Shown: piece after piece, positions 47,612-59,200 of the stretch
Numbering within the stretch: position 1 is the first letter of the stretch
Layout of the letters: the number at the start of each line of letters is the position of its first letter
Source: Lucifuga dentata
Taxonomy: Eukaryota; Chordata; Actinopteri; Ophidiiformes; Bythitidae
Assembly (NCBI GenBank): GCA_014773175.1
Contig: VXCM01000503.1
Coordinates: forward strand, 594,625 to 658,624
Length of the DNA: 64,000 nucleotides
Direction: 5' to 3'
Translations under genes and position numbers: made by a program
The notes under the pieces: generated by a model
What the model was told of the DNA's origin: nothing
Database searches by the model: none
What the model saw: only the letters and a program-made list of their open reading frames with translations

Positions 47612-47682
47612 GAGCTCAGTGCCAGCGAGGCCAAGTTAGATAAGGACGTGAGTGCAGAGGAGGCAGCAGAGATACAGCATGA
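47612..47682 (+). CDS. Coding exon 3 of the same unrecognised gene
   Basis: A strong acceptor (TTTTCTCTTCATCTGGCATCTGCAG, AG at 47610-47611) precedes 71 nt of open frame, followed by a GTAAGAG donor at 47683. The entry phase is 0, exactly what exon 2 leaves, and the exit phase is 2. It encodes 23 codons, beginning ELSASEAKLDKD and ending AEEAAEIQH, an acidic, alanine/glutamate-rich, helix-prone stretch that could be the start of a coiled coil. Other reading frames and the flanking DNA look non-coding. Intron 2 (37919-47611) is about 9.7 kb. The next exon was not found with confidence; it may lie past the end of the window. I cannot name the family. Confidence 0.6.
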
Positions 47683-48271
47683 GTAAGAGACAGCTTCCTA
47701 CCACGAGAACAGCACGGCACATATAAGCTGAGATAGATACAGCAGATGGATAGATAGAGAGGGGGTAGATAGGTAGGTAGATGGGGAGAGAGGTAGGTAG
47801 ACAGAGAGAGGTAGGTAGATATAGAGAGAGTAAGAGAGAGAGAGAAATACAGAGGAGATGTAGACTATTTTTGTGAATATCACTGTTTTTTGGTTGATTT
47901 TTTTGGTTTTGTTATCCTTCCATTGTGGTAATAGAAAATTGCTGAATGAAGCCTTGAATGGAGGGGAGAATAAAAGGCAGAGAAAAAAAGAGTGGAAGAA
48001 GTGGGTAAAAGAATATGTCAATATGTAATTTTCCTGGGATTGAACTAAAAAAGAGGGGTGTCTCTCCCTCTCTCTCTCTGAATCTCTCTCGCTGTTTTTG
48101 TGCAGCTATGTATACAATGATGTGTGTGTGTGTGTGTGTGCGTGTGTGTGTGGGTTGGTCCACCTACACAGTGTTCTCTTGTACTGTGCCACTCTGCAGC
48201 ATTGACCTCCCTGTTTTTCTGAAACACTCCAGTATTCTCAGTGGCCAGAAATTTTCAATAACCACACACTC

Positions 48272-48303
<32 letters not shown>

Positions 48304-49314
48304 TCAGTGTACATGTGCATCTGCGTGCATGCAGGTGTGTTTTTGTCTGTACATAGGGCATTTTAGATATTGATTGACTGCCCTCCTTATTGATCCAATT
48401 CGTACAACAATGGAAATCGATCTCCTTCCATTTCCACGCACAAAACACGCAAAGTCATGCAGATGCACATACAAACACACACACACATTCATGGTGTCAC
48501 ACTTTGTTTTCCATGGGCTCTGAGGTCAGCGTTCCTCATGCCCTGCATACCCTAAGGCATACACTAAAAGCTTTGCTGTAAGAGGGATACAGACACATGT
48601 GAGTGGCTTTTAGCTATCCCTGTGGAGAAACGTACAGTTAAGTGAAAGGGAAATATGAACCTCTTTATCTGAATGTCAGTGGAAGATGAGCTGTACACGG
48701 CTCCCCAAACTGTCCAAACACTGACTCCAAGCCCTTCATCAATTAAACTCTGCCTAGATTGCATGAAAACTGTTTAATTGTGCACATTACATGCAGACAG
48801 CATAAGCTAAAATTCATAAATAATGATTTATTTGTGTGGCAATTATTTGAGGAAGCTCTGAGGACAAGGAAAATCCTTAATGATGATAAAACTGGGAATC
48901 TTGGGTGGTGAGGCAGCATAGATTAATTAGAGCCTTTAGGAGCAACATCACCAGTAAATGCAGCTCAACTCCAGTGCCAGATCCTCTAATCATAGATACA
49001 AAAAGCTTCACATTTGGAGCCAATGCAAGTAAAAGCTATTTATTGCCAAGTTTTTGGTCATAGACCTTCTTCAGATCCTTCACTCAAAAACGCAGCTGAA
49101 ATAAAAATGAAGCAGTTAAAGCAGATACCAAGAAACACTTTACTGGTCTTTGGCACAGTACAGGTTCTACTGGTGGGGGCAAAGGTGACTCACTCACCCT
49201 TTGGTGCATGTGTGGGCTCAAACACTTTTATGTGGAGTTAGGAAAGGATGATGATGCACCATGTCTGATGAGACCACTGTAGATTCACTGATTTTAGAAG
49301 ATTGCACCAAATTA
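47683..49314. other. Sequence after exon 3, nothing coding seen
   Basis: Contains (GATA/GGTA)n-like runs at about 47745-47850 and (TG)n at 48120-48151 and 48271-48303. No further exon in a compatible phase was convincing. Confidence 0.5.
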
Positions 49315-49680
49315 CTTGTATATCTATATTGATATGTGGTCCGATAAGGAAAAACTCACGTTAATGTAAGGTGAACAGTAACGTATTATGATCAGAATGC
49401 AGTTCAAACTGTTAGACCGCGTGACTCACATTTCAACCAGATCTCAGTCACAACTAGCCAAGCGTAAATGCAATCCGTACACATTCCACGATAAAATCCA
49501 CCTACAAGTTGAAAATATCACTCCGGTCTCATCTTTTATGGCCGTGCTCACTCTGGTTATTTTGAACCTAGAGTTGTGACTTGCTGTAAATATGTATCTG
49601 CAACTGGAACACAGTCAGGAACAATTTATTAGTTATTCTTTAAAAAATGGATGAAGCTCATTCATGGAGAAAGGAGGAAA
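49315..49680. repeat. Repeat family R1, copy 3
   Basis: Aligns to copy 2 through GTTAATGTAAGGTGAACAG, CTCAGTCACAACTAGCCA, ATAAAATCCACCTACAAGTT and CTGGAACACAGTCAG, and to copy 1 through the ATTTATTAGTTATTCTTTAA segment at about 49624. No coding capacity. Confidence 0.7.
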
Positions 49681-49989
49681 CACAGGCTTTAGTGGTATAG
49701 TGGTTATAAATGTAATCATTGGTATATATCTGTATATATTAGGTGAGTTATAACTTGTCTTTATGACTTCAGCTTTATTAAATGCATGCATGGATTCATT
49801 ATTTTGCACTCCTGTTAGCACTGTAAAGGTTTATTAAAGCTAAAATTAGACTTTGTGGAAACTATAGAAATCCTGGACAACAGTAGCCTTAAATAAAGCT
49901 ATCGTATTTATCAAATTTTTATTTTGATTGATAATTATGTTTTGTAAAGTAATACAGTAAAAGTCCACCTGTAGTAACACATTATACCA

Positions 49990-50070
49990 GGTAGGCAAAA
50001 TAACCCACTCCTGCCACTGCGACCCAGACCTGGATAATCAGGAGAAAATGGATGGGTGGAGGAATTAATT
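49990..50070 (+). mobile_element. Second LINE 3' tail in opposite orientation
   Basis: The series ACTCCTGCCACTGCGACCC, CCTGGATAATCAGGAG and AAAATGGATGGGTGG is the 3' end of the same LINE type on the + strand. It faces the minus-strand copy whose tail begins near 50165, so the two are arranged tail to tail about 95 bp apart. Confidence 0.6.
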
Positions 50071-50159
50071 TGCTTAAAATTACAAACACTATAGAAGCTG
50101 GTCATTAATAATAATAATAAATCAGCAGTTTTTTGCAGTAGAGAGGTCTGACAAACATC

Positions 50160-51735
50160 TGTCCACCCATCCATTTTCTTCCACTTATCTGGGACCAGGT
50201 TGCAGTGGCAGCAGGCCAAGCAAAGTAGCCCAGATGTCCCTCTCCCCAGCCACATTCTCCAGCTCCTCCTGGGGGATTCCGAGGCGTTCCCAGGCCAGAT
50301 GGGATATGTAATCCTTCTCCGGTGTGTTCTGGGTCTTCCCCAGTGTCTCCTCCCAGTTGAACATACCTGGAAAACCTCCAAAGCGAGGCGTCCAGGAGGC
50401 ATCGTAATCAGATGCCTGAACCACCTCATCTGGTTCCTTTCAATGGAAGGAGCAATGTTCTACTTTGAGCTGTGCGATATGGCAATATGGGGGGAGGGGG
50501 GGTTCCTCTTCAAAAAACAAAAAANCTTTGAGCTGTGCGATATGGCAATATGGGGGGAGGGGGGGTTCCTCTTCAAAAAACAAAAAAAAACCCTAATTTG
50601 CTTTTTCGCTGCACTTTGACTGCAGATCTGCACCTTGCAACGCTGCATTGCTGCCACTCCACTGCATGTTTCTGTCACAGTTGCTAAAACAGTTTTCAGG
50701 GCTGCTACTTCAGTAGCTGCAGCGCCTATAAACTTTCCACACCGTGAAACGTGGAGCAAATGGGTCTGTAAAGGTTGTAGGAGCTGCACGCCATGAAGCG
50801 CAAAACCGAACAACTTCCAAATGATGAANGTCTGTAAAGGTTGTAGGAGCTGCACGCCATGAAGCGCAAAACCGAACAACTTCCAAATGATGAAGAGACG
50901 TTACCTTTGTTTAGAAACAAGCTCATTCTTAGTCGAAGTGTTTGTTGCCATCTTGCTAGCATGTCTGACCTGCTGAAAGCTTCGTGGGCATGACACCAGC
51001 GAACGTGATGGTTGGCTGTTTGGTAAGGTTAGTAACTGCATCCATGTCTGCTACAGGCAGAGCTGCGGATCCTCACGGACACGCGGAAAGTATAAACAAG
51101 GCTTGTAGGTTTAATGCACACAAAACGGGAATGGGCTTGATTGACAGAGAGCGACCCGCTGCTGCATTTTCCCCGTTAAAAATAGTTAGATAGTAGTTTT
51201 TGTTTTGTTTTGTTTGTTTGTTTGCTTGTTTTTTAAATCTCGATTTTCCGATTCAGCCATTTTACACATCATGCCAAAACATAAAATTGAATTGATCGAT
51301 TAAATTGATTTATTGCCCAGCCCTACTTTGAGCCTCTCCTGGATGTCTGTACTCCTCACCCTGAGGATGATCCCAGCTACCCTTTGAAGAAACCTCATTT
51401 TGGCTGCTTGTATTTGCGATCTCATCCTTTTGGTCACAACCCAAAGACCATAGGTGAGGACTGGAACGTAGAACGACTGGTAAATTGCGAGCTTTGCATT
51501 CAGACTCAGCTCGCTCTTTACCACGACAGGTCGATGTAACGCCCGCATGACTTCATATGTCGCACCAATCCACCTGTCAGTCTCACGGTCCATTTTGTCC
51601 TCACTTGTGAACAAGACCCCAAGATACTTAAACTCCTTCACTTGGGGCAGAACTCGCTCCCAATCCAGAGGGAGCAATCCACCTTTTTCCAGCAGAGCAC
51701 CATAGCCTCAAAATTTGGAAGTGCTGATTCTCTTC
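50160..51735 (-). pseudogene. LINE ORF2 C-terminal remnant, interrupted by a hAT insertion
   Basis: On the minus strand the 51300-51677 frame reads VKEFKYLGVLFTSEDKMDRE ... VMRALHRPVVVKSELSLNAK ... FYVPVLTYGLWVVT. After the hAT the frame resumes with ERNQMRWFRHLITMPPGRL, then GRRHWGRPRTH and ISHLAWERLGIPQEELENVA. This is the C-terminal end of a reverse transcriptase ORF very common in teleost non-LTR elements; Rex1-type is my best guess but the clade is not certain. Frameshifts and a stop after GSEFCPK show it is dead. The 3' end at about 50165 has the ATCC-rich tail. Confidence 0.8.
50468..51322. mobile_element. hAT-like non-autonomous element nested in a LINE
   Basis: The left end AGCTGTGCGATATGGCAATA and the right end (reverse complemented GGCTGGGCAATAAATC) are imperfect inverted repeats of the GGCTGGGCGATAT class. 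CTACTTTG flanks both sides (50460-50467, 51323-51330; the identity extends by AG). The flanking LINE reading frame resumes across the insertion. No transposase is seen. Two assembly duplications around Ns (50525, 50829) inflate its length. Confidence 0.75.
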
Positions 51736-52255
51736 TTAATCGCTCCACACAAAATTCAAATATTCAAGCGCTGTTTGTCAGATGTAACTATTTGAGTTCC
51801 AAAGATACCAAGTCATCTGTGCCCACATGTTGGCAAAAAAAAAACAACACATGGGCATGATTTGACATGCTAAAGTGACAGGCTTGACAATCACTTTGCC
51901 AGTATGTACCAAACACAGAACAGAACAGGAAATGAGCTCGTATAAGCCGCTGTTTGTCGCGTGCTGTATGAAATAATGGTTTGTTTAAAAAGTCCTTCTT
52001 TCGTCAAGTTCTTACTGTTTTGCTACTCCCTTGATTTTTCTTAATCTGTAGTTGATGCTGATTTAGACAGGAAGGTATTTTGACAGCCACTGAATTCTTT
52101 CATGTCTGTACTGTCTGTTCCTCCACTGTCCCATAATGCAGTTTGGCTGCTCGGTGACACAACGCATTAACTCGTGTCATCTCCATATTATATTGTCACA
52201 TTAGATTCTCTCAGCTTGTCTTCTCCCCATCTCATTTCCTTCCTCCCTCCCTCCA

Positions 52256-52286
<31 letters not shown>

Positions 52287-52639
52287 TATCTCCCCAACGT
52301 ATTTTTTCTGCCTCTGTATCACATTTTAGTGTGCAAACATGCTACAAACATTTTTTGGCAGCTAGCTATTCTTGAACATCTCACATTAGCAATCTCTCTC
52401 TGAAGTGTTCTGCCATGTCGTGTTTCAAGGCCTTGACTGTCATCTTTGTCAGAGTATGCAGCAGCTGAGTCGCTCAGTACTCAGGTAGAACACAGTGTGT
52501 GTGTTTATGTGTGTGTGATTGATCATTCACCACAGCTGACATGTCACACTAGTTGCGTTTCCATTCACTGTATTAAGCGACTCAGCCGGAGGATGCTGCA
52601 CGTGACGCTGTGCTATTCAGCACAAGTGGCGAGCTGTAT

Positions 52640-52910
52640 AAACTCGCCACTTGCGCTGAATACTGGGTGGTCGAGGAAATATTTGACGTAAGCGAAACAA
52701 CAATTCACTGTTGTATGTGGTGTGTGAGGCTATGTACGGAAACGAATGAAAAGGTACATGAAGTTTCCCGACGTGGTGGAGGCACAGCAGATAGCACATT
52801 GCCACTGCACTGCATATCATCTTCCACAAGTGCATGGTGGAATTGATGGCACACAATCTGCATCCCTGCCAAGAATTGCATTCCCACTCATGAGCAATGG
52901 ATTATATATG
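52640..52910 (+). pseudogene. PIF/Harbinger transposase fragment
   Basis: One frame reads EEIFDVSETTIHCCMWCV, like the helix-turn-helix region ahead of the catalytic domain. After a frame change, YHLPQVHGGIDGTQSASLP matches the conserved block around the first catalytic aspartate (PxVxGxIDGTH). The expected histidine after GT is a glutamine, and no complete DDE core is present. Frameshifted and certainly inactive. Confidence 0.6.
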
Positions 52911-53077
52911 TAATCCAAGACAATATTTATTCCTTTGAATAACTTTTATCAGAATAGTGATTATGGCACTTCTTAGAGGCAATAACAGTAATACCTACAG
53001 TAAGTCTATTGGGCAACAGCAATTCAGTCCTCTATTCTTATTTATTCGTTATTTCTGCTGTTATTTTTTTGTCACTC

Positions 53078-53380
53078 CTGAAGAGGCTTGAATGCACCAA
53101 ACTCACCCTATCACGCAAAAATAACCCCAAATGTGAGTTTTTAATGTCATTTCATTCCTTCATCTTCAGAAAGTTATTTCTACTGGGGATGTAAATCTCG
53201 GCAGACGAGCCGCTTGTCGAAAAATGCATCTCCTCCTTTCTCAGCCCTGAGGAAACATTCACCAAACTCACCCTGTCACATCCAAATAACCCCAAATGTG
53301 CTGTTAATGTGATTTAATTCCTTCATCCTCGGAAAATTATTTACAGCAGGGATACAAATCTCGGCAGGAGTGGGGATGCA
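53078..53380 (+). repeat. Two-copy diverged tandem repeat inside the Harbinger relic
   Basis: Unit 1 (about 53092-53202) and unit 2 (about 53255-53362) share CACCAAACTCACCCT.TCAC, ATAACCCCAAATGTG, TTCCTTCATC.TC and GTAAATCTCGGCAG-type words in the same order. Non-coding. Confidence 0.7.
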
Positions 53381-53851
53381 ATTTTTGGCAGGGATGCAGA
53401 TTTCGGCACAACACCAGTTCTTCCTCCAGCGGATGGGTATGAGACATTATAAACAGAAAGGGGTAGCCATCTATCATTCTGCAGGCACTTGTTGAGACCA
53501 CCTGCGCTTCCGAGATGTGTGTGTGTGGGCACACCTGATAGCGCACATGATGCAATACATCCCATCTGTACAGGTACAGGCTGTGACCATTTATTTCATT
53601 TCTTACTTTTACATTTAAATGTTATAAAACCTAAATTTAAACTCAATCTCAATATGAACATCAATTTAAACGACTAAACCATTTTCATCCACTTAAGTTG
53701 TTTCTTCTTGACTCATCCGCTAAACCACTCTGCTTAGTGTCTTAACTTTTTAAACGACTTACGGACTTAAAATGACTTTGCAGCATTTCCATCCACTTTT
53801 TAAAAAATCATTTAATGCTAAGTCGTTTTAAAAAGTTGGATGGAAATGCAG

Positions 53852-55959
53852 TTACTGACATTGACCCCTGTCCATCTTTTCCCTTCTATTCCTTTTTGTG
53901 TCATGTCACCCTGGGCCACTTCTTTTCTAAAATGTGGACTCTTCAGCTTCATCCATCAACACACGACAGAACATAACATATAACATAGTTAATTTTATCC
54001 TGCAAATGAATATTACAGGTAGATACAGCAGCGATGTTTATTACAAATTAAAGAATTTAGAAAACTGGAGCCAAACTGACAGATGCATTCAACATGTGAA
54101 AATAAAAGCAGGCATTACTGTGAGAAAGACTGAATGGCAAAAACCAGCTAATGTGTTTCAGCCTTGACTAATCCTGTTTGACCCTACGGAGAAAAACAGA
54201 AAATGGATTTTTTTTTTTTTTACTCATGTCAATTTACATCCATAATTTAATTTAACCAAATATTTCCTTGGAGCTGTGATATCAAATGAAAAATAAATGA
54301 CAGGACCGAATCCAGTAAAAGGTCCTATTGGTTGAATTGCTCTTACCAGGAACATATTATAGAGAAACAGACTGAATACGAATGTATCTAACCCCCTGCA
54401 TTTGTTGGATATACTGCCAATGTGTAGAATTTTGCCCCTCAAAAATCAATTTTAGATCAATTGTACAACAGTAGCAGAGCCACATGGAGGCTGAATTGAA
54501 AGTTGAAAGTTCATGAATTGACTGCTGACTGTGATGGCAAAGAAACAAGATCGAAATTCAATTAGGAGCATGGAAGGAGGTAAAGAAGAGCACACACTCA
54601 GCAAAGAGAAAGACAAACCAAGGGACTTTTAAACTGTATTATCCTCCTCAGACTCATGTAGACTGTATTTAGGTTTTTAGGGTGTTTTTTTTTTTTTTTN
54701 TTTTTTTTTTTTTTTTGCCTTTATTTATACTCATGGTGAAAAGACATTTTTCAACACATATTTCATTAGTTTATTTAGCAGGGCAATGCACAATAATAAT
54801 ATTAAACCAGAGCAGAAAGTTGCTCATTTTCATCTATACTCCCTAGTTGGAGTTGAGGATGAATTACATGAATTACAACAAAACAACAATGAAAAAATTA
54901 CCAGTAAACAAAAAATGTTAAGGTCCAAGATGTCTGACAGCCTTTATCACTGCTCTGCCACAGTATACTATAACATTTGTTAAATTTAATTTCCCCCTAA
55001 AATATATGTTTTCTTTTGTCTCCATTTTGATCTCAAATCAGTAAGAGATTTTTTTAAATTAAAAGTTTGCCTATTGCCTTACCATTTGCACTAGGCAAAC
55101 AGTAAACCAACCATTACATAGACTTATAAAGAATAAGATTAGCCAATGAGTTGCCTTATAATAAATTCTATCACATTTTTGATCTTATTATCTTGAGTAA
55201 TAACCATCCTGGTTTCTACAAAGAAGATATTAGAATACACATTCCTCTGTTGGTTGTTTATTAAATAATTGACAGCTGTAGCTTAGTTTTTGGTACCCAA
55301 ATACATTAACATGTATTTCTTCTACTTCAGTTGCTGATTTTTTCAAACTTCATTTGTGCTTCAGTTTGGTTTTACAGTCTACACGTTGGCAGAGAGAGCA
55401 ATGACGAAAGTGACTGAGATAATAACAGCAAGACAGCATGAGGCTGATAACACACCTTTGATTCAACAAAACAAAACGTGCCTTTTGGCTGCATTGCTTT
55501 GTGGGCTGCTGGAGAAATTATTACCTTCCTCCTCTACAATGGATTTGTCATTGGTGAACTTTGGTACAAACTGATCTGCTTCTTTTCCTGTCCTGGTTAG
55601 ATCCAGTTTGTCCACTTTGCCCATTTCTTTGGTGGACACCTTTGTATGAAATCTTTATTTTCTTGGCTGTCTGGAACATGGAATAACCTTCATTTTGAAA
55701 AATAATAGAATTTTTTTTTTTTTTTTTTTTTTTGAAAGCGGTTTTGTTTTGGCCATTTTTGAACCCAGAATTGAAGTTTAGCAATGCCAGTACCTTGAAT
55801 CCTAAGTAAACACAATTTACCTGCATATGTCAATGGAATAATGGCTTTTAGTTGTGCTAAAACAATTACAAATGTGTCTCGAATAACCACTTTGCATTTA
55901 AACATGATTAATTGAGGATGAGCTGAGTTTATAATTAGGACAACAAGAGTACTGGCTGC
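53852..55959. other. No gene seen
   Basis: AT-rich DNA with poly(T) N site at 54700 and a poly(T) at 55711-55733. Part of 55740-55959 may belong to the Tc1-like element on its right. Confidence 0.45.
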
Positions 55960-56165
55960 TGAAAATGGCTATTATTGCTGGAGATGAGTGATTTATGTGA
56001 ATCATTCATTATAAATCACTCATTTCCAGCAGTAATAGCCGTTTGCAACATTAGTAATGTTTTGGCTATGTATTTACATCAGTTTAATGCCACCTTGGTG
56101 AATAAATCAGTGTCTATCAAACATGAACATTTCTGGGTGATTCCAAACATTTGAATGCCAGTGTG
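55960..56165. mobile_element. Tc1-like element end with internal palindrome
   Basis: A GGTGATTCCAAACATTTGAA-type stretch ending in GCCAGTGTG near 56164 resembles the terminal repeat of fish Tc1-like transposons. Upstream, arms beginning GGCTATTATTGCTGG (about 55967) and ending CCAGCAGTAATAGCC (about 56041) are reverse complements at 27 of 29 positions. No transposase; the left end was not located. Confidence 0.5.
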
Positions 56166-58180
56166 GTTCTCAATAGCGTCCATCCCAGAAACAGTGGGAT
56201 AGCTAACTGCACAGTGCCATGCAAAATTAACACTGCAATAACTGAAGCTCATTCATGAAGCTTCTCTAGTGTTAATTAGCACATCAGTGTCACATTACTT
56301 GCATGTTGTTTTAAGGTAAAAGCAATTAAAAATCAGCACGCTAATGAGCTGCAACGTATTGGAGACCCGTGCTAGGTTGTGATTTCCTCTGGTGTCAAAG
56401 CAAAATGGACACTTCAAATTGGCAAAGAAAACCTAAAATCTCTGCTTTAGAGCTCCGCATTTTAAGACATGAGGTATGGATGACTAATTCCCAGCTGCAG
56501 AAATGCTACAACCGCAGGAAAAAAAAAAAGTTTGGGAAAGTATAGCAGAACGGTGAATGCAGTGTCAAAAGTAAGGAGGACACATTTAGAGTGTCAAAAC
56601 AATGGAAAGACAAAAAAGGGTTGTAAATCTCAGAGCACAGGAGGGGGGACTGCGAGACGCGAAGGTTGATGGAAGAGGAAGAGGCTATTTTGAGCATACT
56701 GCCTTTAGAATGTATGCAAGAACAGAGTAAAACTTGGCAAAACTTTCCATTTAAATAAACATACTAATCAATTGAGCAGGCTTATATATTAAATGTATTG
56801 ATAACCAACAAATGTGAGACAATTTAAAACATCTAAAAACATTAAAGTCCATTTCACCCAGATTTCATGCTGGTGATATTTACCTGAAACTGGTTTTGAT
56901 TTTTGTGTGATGTGCTCTCTCTTTATGAATAAGTTACCTGACATTACCTCAGTAATACTTTTTTCAATGCAAACAAAAGAAGCCAGTAATAAACCTTTAT
57001 CAATGAGGTAACCACAAAATACACCATCAAACAGCCAAATAACCCCAAGATTATAAAGTATATCTCTAATAAAGGTTTTAATAATAATGATAACCAATAA
57101 CCAGCACCAGGAGTAATGAGCTTGACATGCAGGAAGTGATATATATAATTTCACATGATGTAGCCATTGTTTGGCTTAAACGGGAGCAGAATCAGCTGTT
57201 AGCTTGAGCAGAAATAGCTGCTGTCTACTTATGCTTAAATTGACAGTAGCTTGTGTGTGCTGGTCTAGATAAGTAAAGGTTAATTAAGTGAAGAGCCAAT
57301 TAACCTGAGCTCAATGAACCTTCCACAGTCACTGCATCCATGATCTGGGTGCTTTGTTTCATTTCATCATTCTTGCAAGTCTTGCTGCTTCTTCTCCATC
57401 ATTTCCACCTTTGTCATTCTATTTCTCCATCTTCTCTCTTGTGCGTCCCTCTGTGTCTCTCTGCCTTTTCCCAGTTTGCACTTAAGCTCGTCTTTCATGC
57501 CTTCAGGGTTATTTACCTTTTTTCAAAGACCTCATCTTAATATTTGCCCTGCCATTGATTAGCTTGTAGCAGACAGGTGGCTATTGATTAAACAACCAAC
57601 TGTATTGCTCTCTTGAGAAAAGGGCTTAAGGACAATTGAAAGACATAAAGGAAGGGAGGGAGAGGGAGAGAAAGAGCGAGACGGACAGGCAGCAGATGCA
57701 TACATAGATCATAATAAAAAGGAAGGCCGAGACAAAGCAAACAGAAATGTCCTGAAATATAATTATCCTGATCGCATTAGGTTTCATTGTGATATTTTGT
57801 TACGTTCCTTATTACTGTGCTGACACAACCACATCTCTGGCTCATATCAAATACATTTAAACTGGCTGCCACCTGGAAGAGCACAAACTGGCATGTTAGA
57901 CAGACACACACACACATGCACACACACACACACACACTTGCATAAACAAAGACCCACAAAGGGGTACAGGTGCAAACAAACAAACACAAAGATGGACGAC
58001 CTACAGGGCAGGCAAAGAGGAAACTCACACTAGGACAGAAGGCAGCATGTTAAACAGCAGACCTTTTCCATTAAATCAGATGAGAATGAGATGACATGTT
58101 ATCTATTCCAACCACTCTCTGTGGCTCTGCTGGATTCAGGAATCTTTTATCAAGACAGTACACCTAACACTCAGTACAGT
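56166..58180. other. No gene seen
   Basis: Unique non-coding DNA. The 56200-56480 part lacks repeats and has homeodomain-like ATTA/TAAT motifs, so it could be regulatory, but nothing proves it. Confidence 0.45.
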
Positions 58181-58181
58181 G

Positions 58182-58250
<69 letters not shown>

Positions 58251-58357
58251 CAGTTATTAAATGGGCTTTGTCTTGTTCTGCTCCTCAGGAAATGAACCTG
58301 ACATCACTCATCTATCAGGAGCACTATCTCTCACCACCACTCTCATCTATCCCTTCT

Positions 58358-58398
<41 letters not shown>
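58181..58398. repeat. (CT)n, (GT)n and second (CT)n arrays
   Basis: (CT)n 58181-58216 passes into (GT)n to about 58249; another (CT)n lies at 58361-58398. Confidence 0.95.
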
Positions 58399-58399
<1 letters not shown>

Positions 58400-58654
58400 C
58401 CCCATTGCCATCTGTTTACCAATCATATTATTTTTTCCTCCTTCTGATTCACTTTCTTTATTCCTCTCGTGTTGTCTTTATGCTCCACTCCTTCTATTCA
58501 AACTCATTTCCTTATGTATTTGACAGATATTCCTCCCTCTTTCTCCTTGCCTTTTCCTTATTCATTCTAATCTTCTACCCTCCACTTCGCTTTCTCTTCA
58601 TATGTTCCACCTTTTTCCTTTCCTGTCACTTGTTTGTTTCTTCTCTTTGCTTAA

Positions 58655-59196
58655 AGGACCATACCAGCCATTTTGCATGTTTGAGTCTAATATATTCAAT
58701 TTTCATACATGTTACGTTACTGATAATCATTTCCCAAAGGATTAAACTGTATTTAAGCTTTCCTGATATTTTGCAAAATCTCTTAATCTTTCAAAATCAA
58801 ATTTTCAAGTGATACACCCACCTTAAAAATCGATGTTTCGCCTGCTAATTTTTCAGTAAACTCAGGTCTTTTTTGGGACTATATTCCCTGGTGGAGACAT
58901 ACATTCACTTTGCGCTTTTTACTGTGCTTAAACGCTAAAATTACATAACTTTGAAAAAAAAACTCTGAATACACATCTTTTTCGCTATGATGGATTACCT
59001 ATCCCAAGAACATTTCAAGTATCAACAAGTTGATTGTAATAGCATACCAGAATGAACTGAAACCAATGGCGGTCTGGAAGGTAGGAAAAAAAATTGTAAC
59101 TCACCATTCCACTTTGGGAAATGATTGTCAGCAATGTTACATGTATGAGAATTGAATATATTAGGCTTAAACATGAAAAATGATCAGTATGGTCCT
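58655..59196. mobile_element. TTAA-flanked family R2, copy D (best preserved)
   Basis: Termini AGGACCATACCAG and CAGTATGGTCCT, with TTAA at 58651-58654 and 59197-59200. At 542 bp this is the cleanest full-length copy and gives the likely size of the non-autonomous family. No coding capacity is seen. Confidence 0.75.
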
Positions 59197-59200
59197 TTAA

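Larger units (their letters stand above)
52552..53851 (+). mobile_element. PIF/Harbinger element relic
   Basis: The left end GTTGCGTTTCCATTCACTG and the right end (reverse complemented AACTGCATTTCCATCCAAC) are degenerate inverted repeats that continue into AAGCGACT / AAACGACT. A Harbinger-type transposase scrap lies at about 52640-52910. The middle holds a diverged tandem duplication. Confidence 0.65.

Noticed and set aside
55376..55480. Possible exon after GGTTTTACAG
   Set aside because: In the phase left by exon 3 it stops after 13 codons and has no donor before that.
57440..57515. Candidate exon after CCTTTTCCCAG
   Set aside because: The only downstream donor is weak (GTTATT) and the region is generally pyrimidine-rich.
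58091..58812. Two long + strand frames rich in Ser/Leu/Phe
   Set aside because: Produced by (CT)n and pyrimidine-rich DNA; the second runs into the TTAA element copy D.
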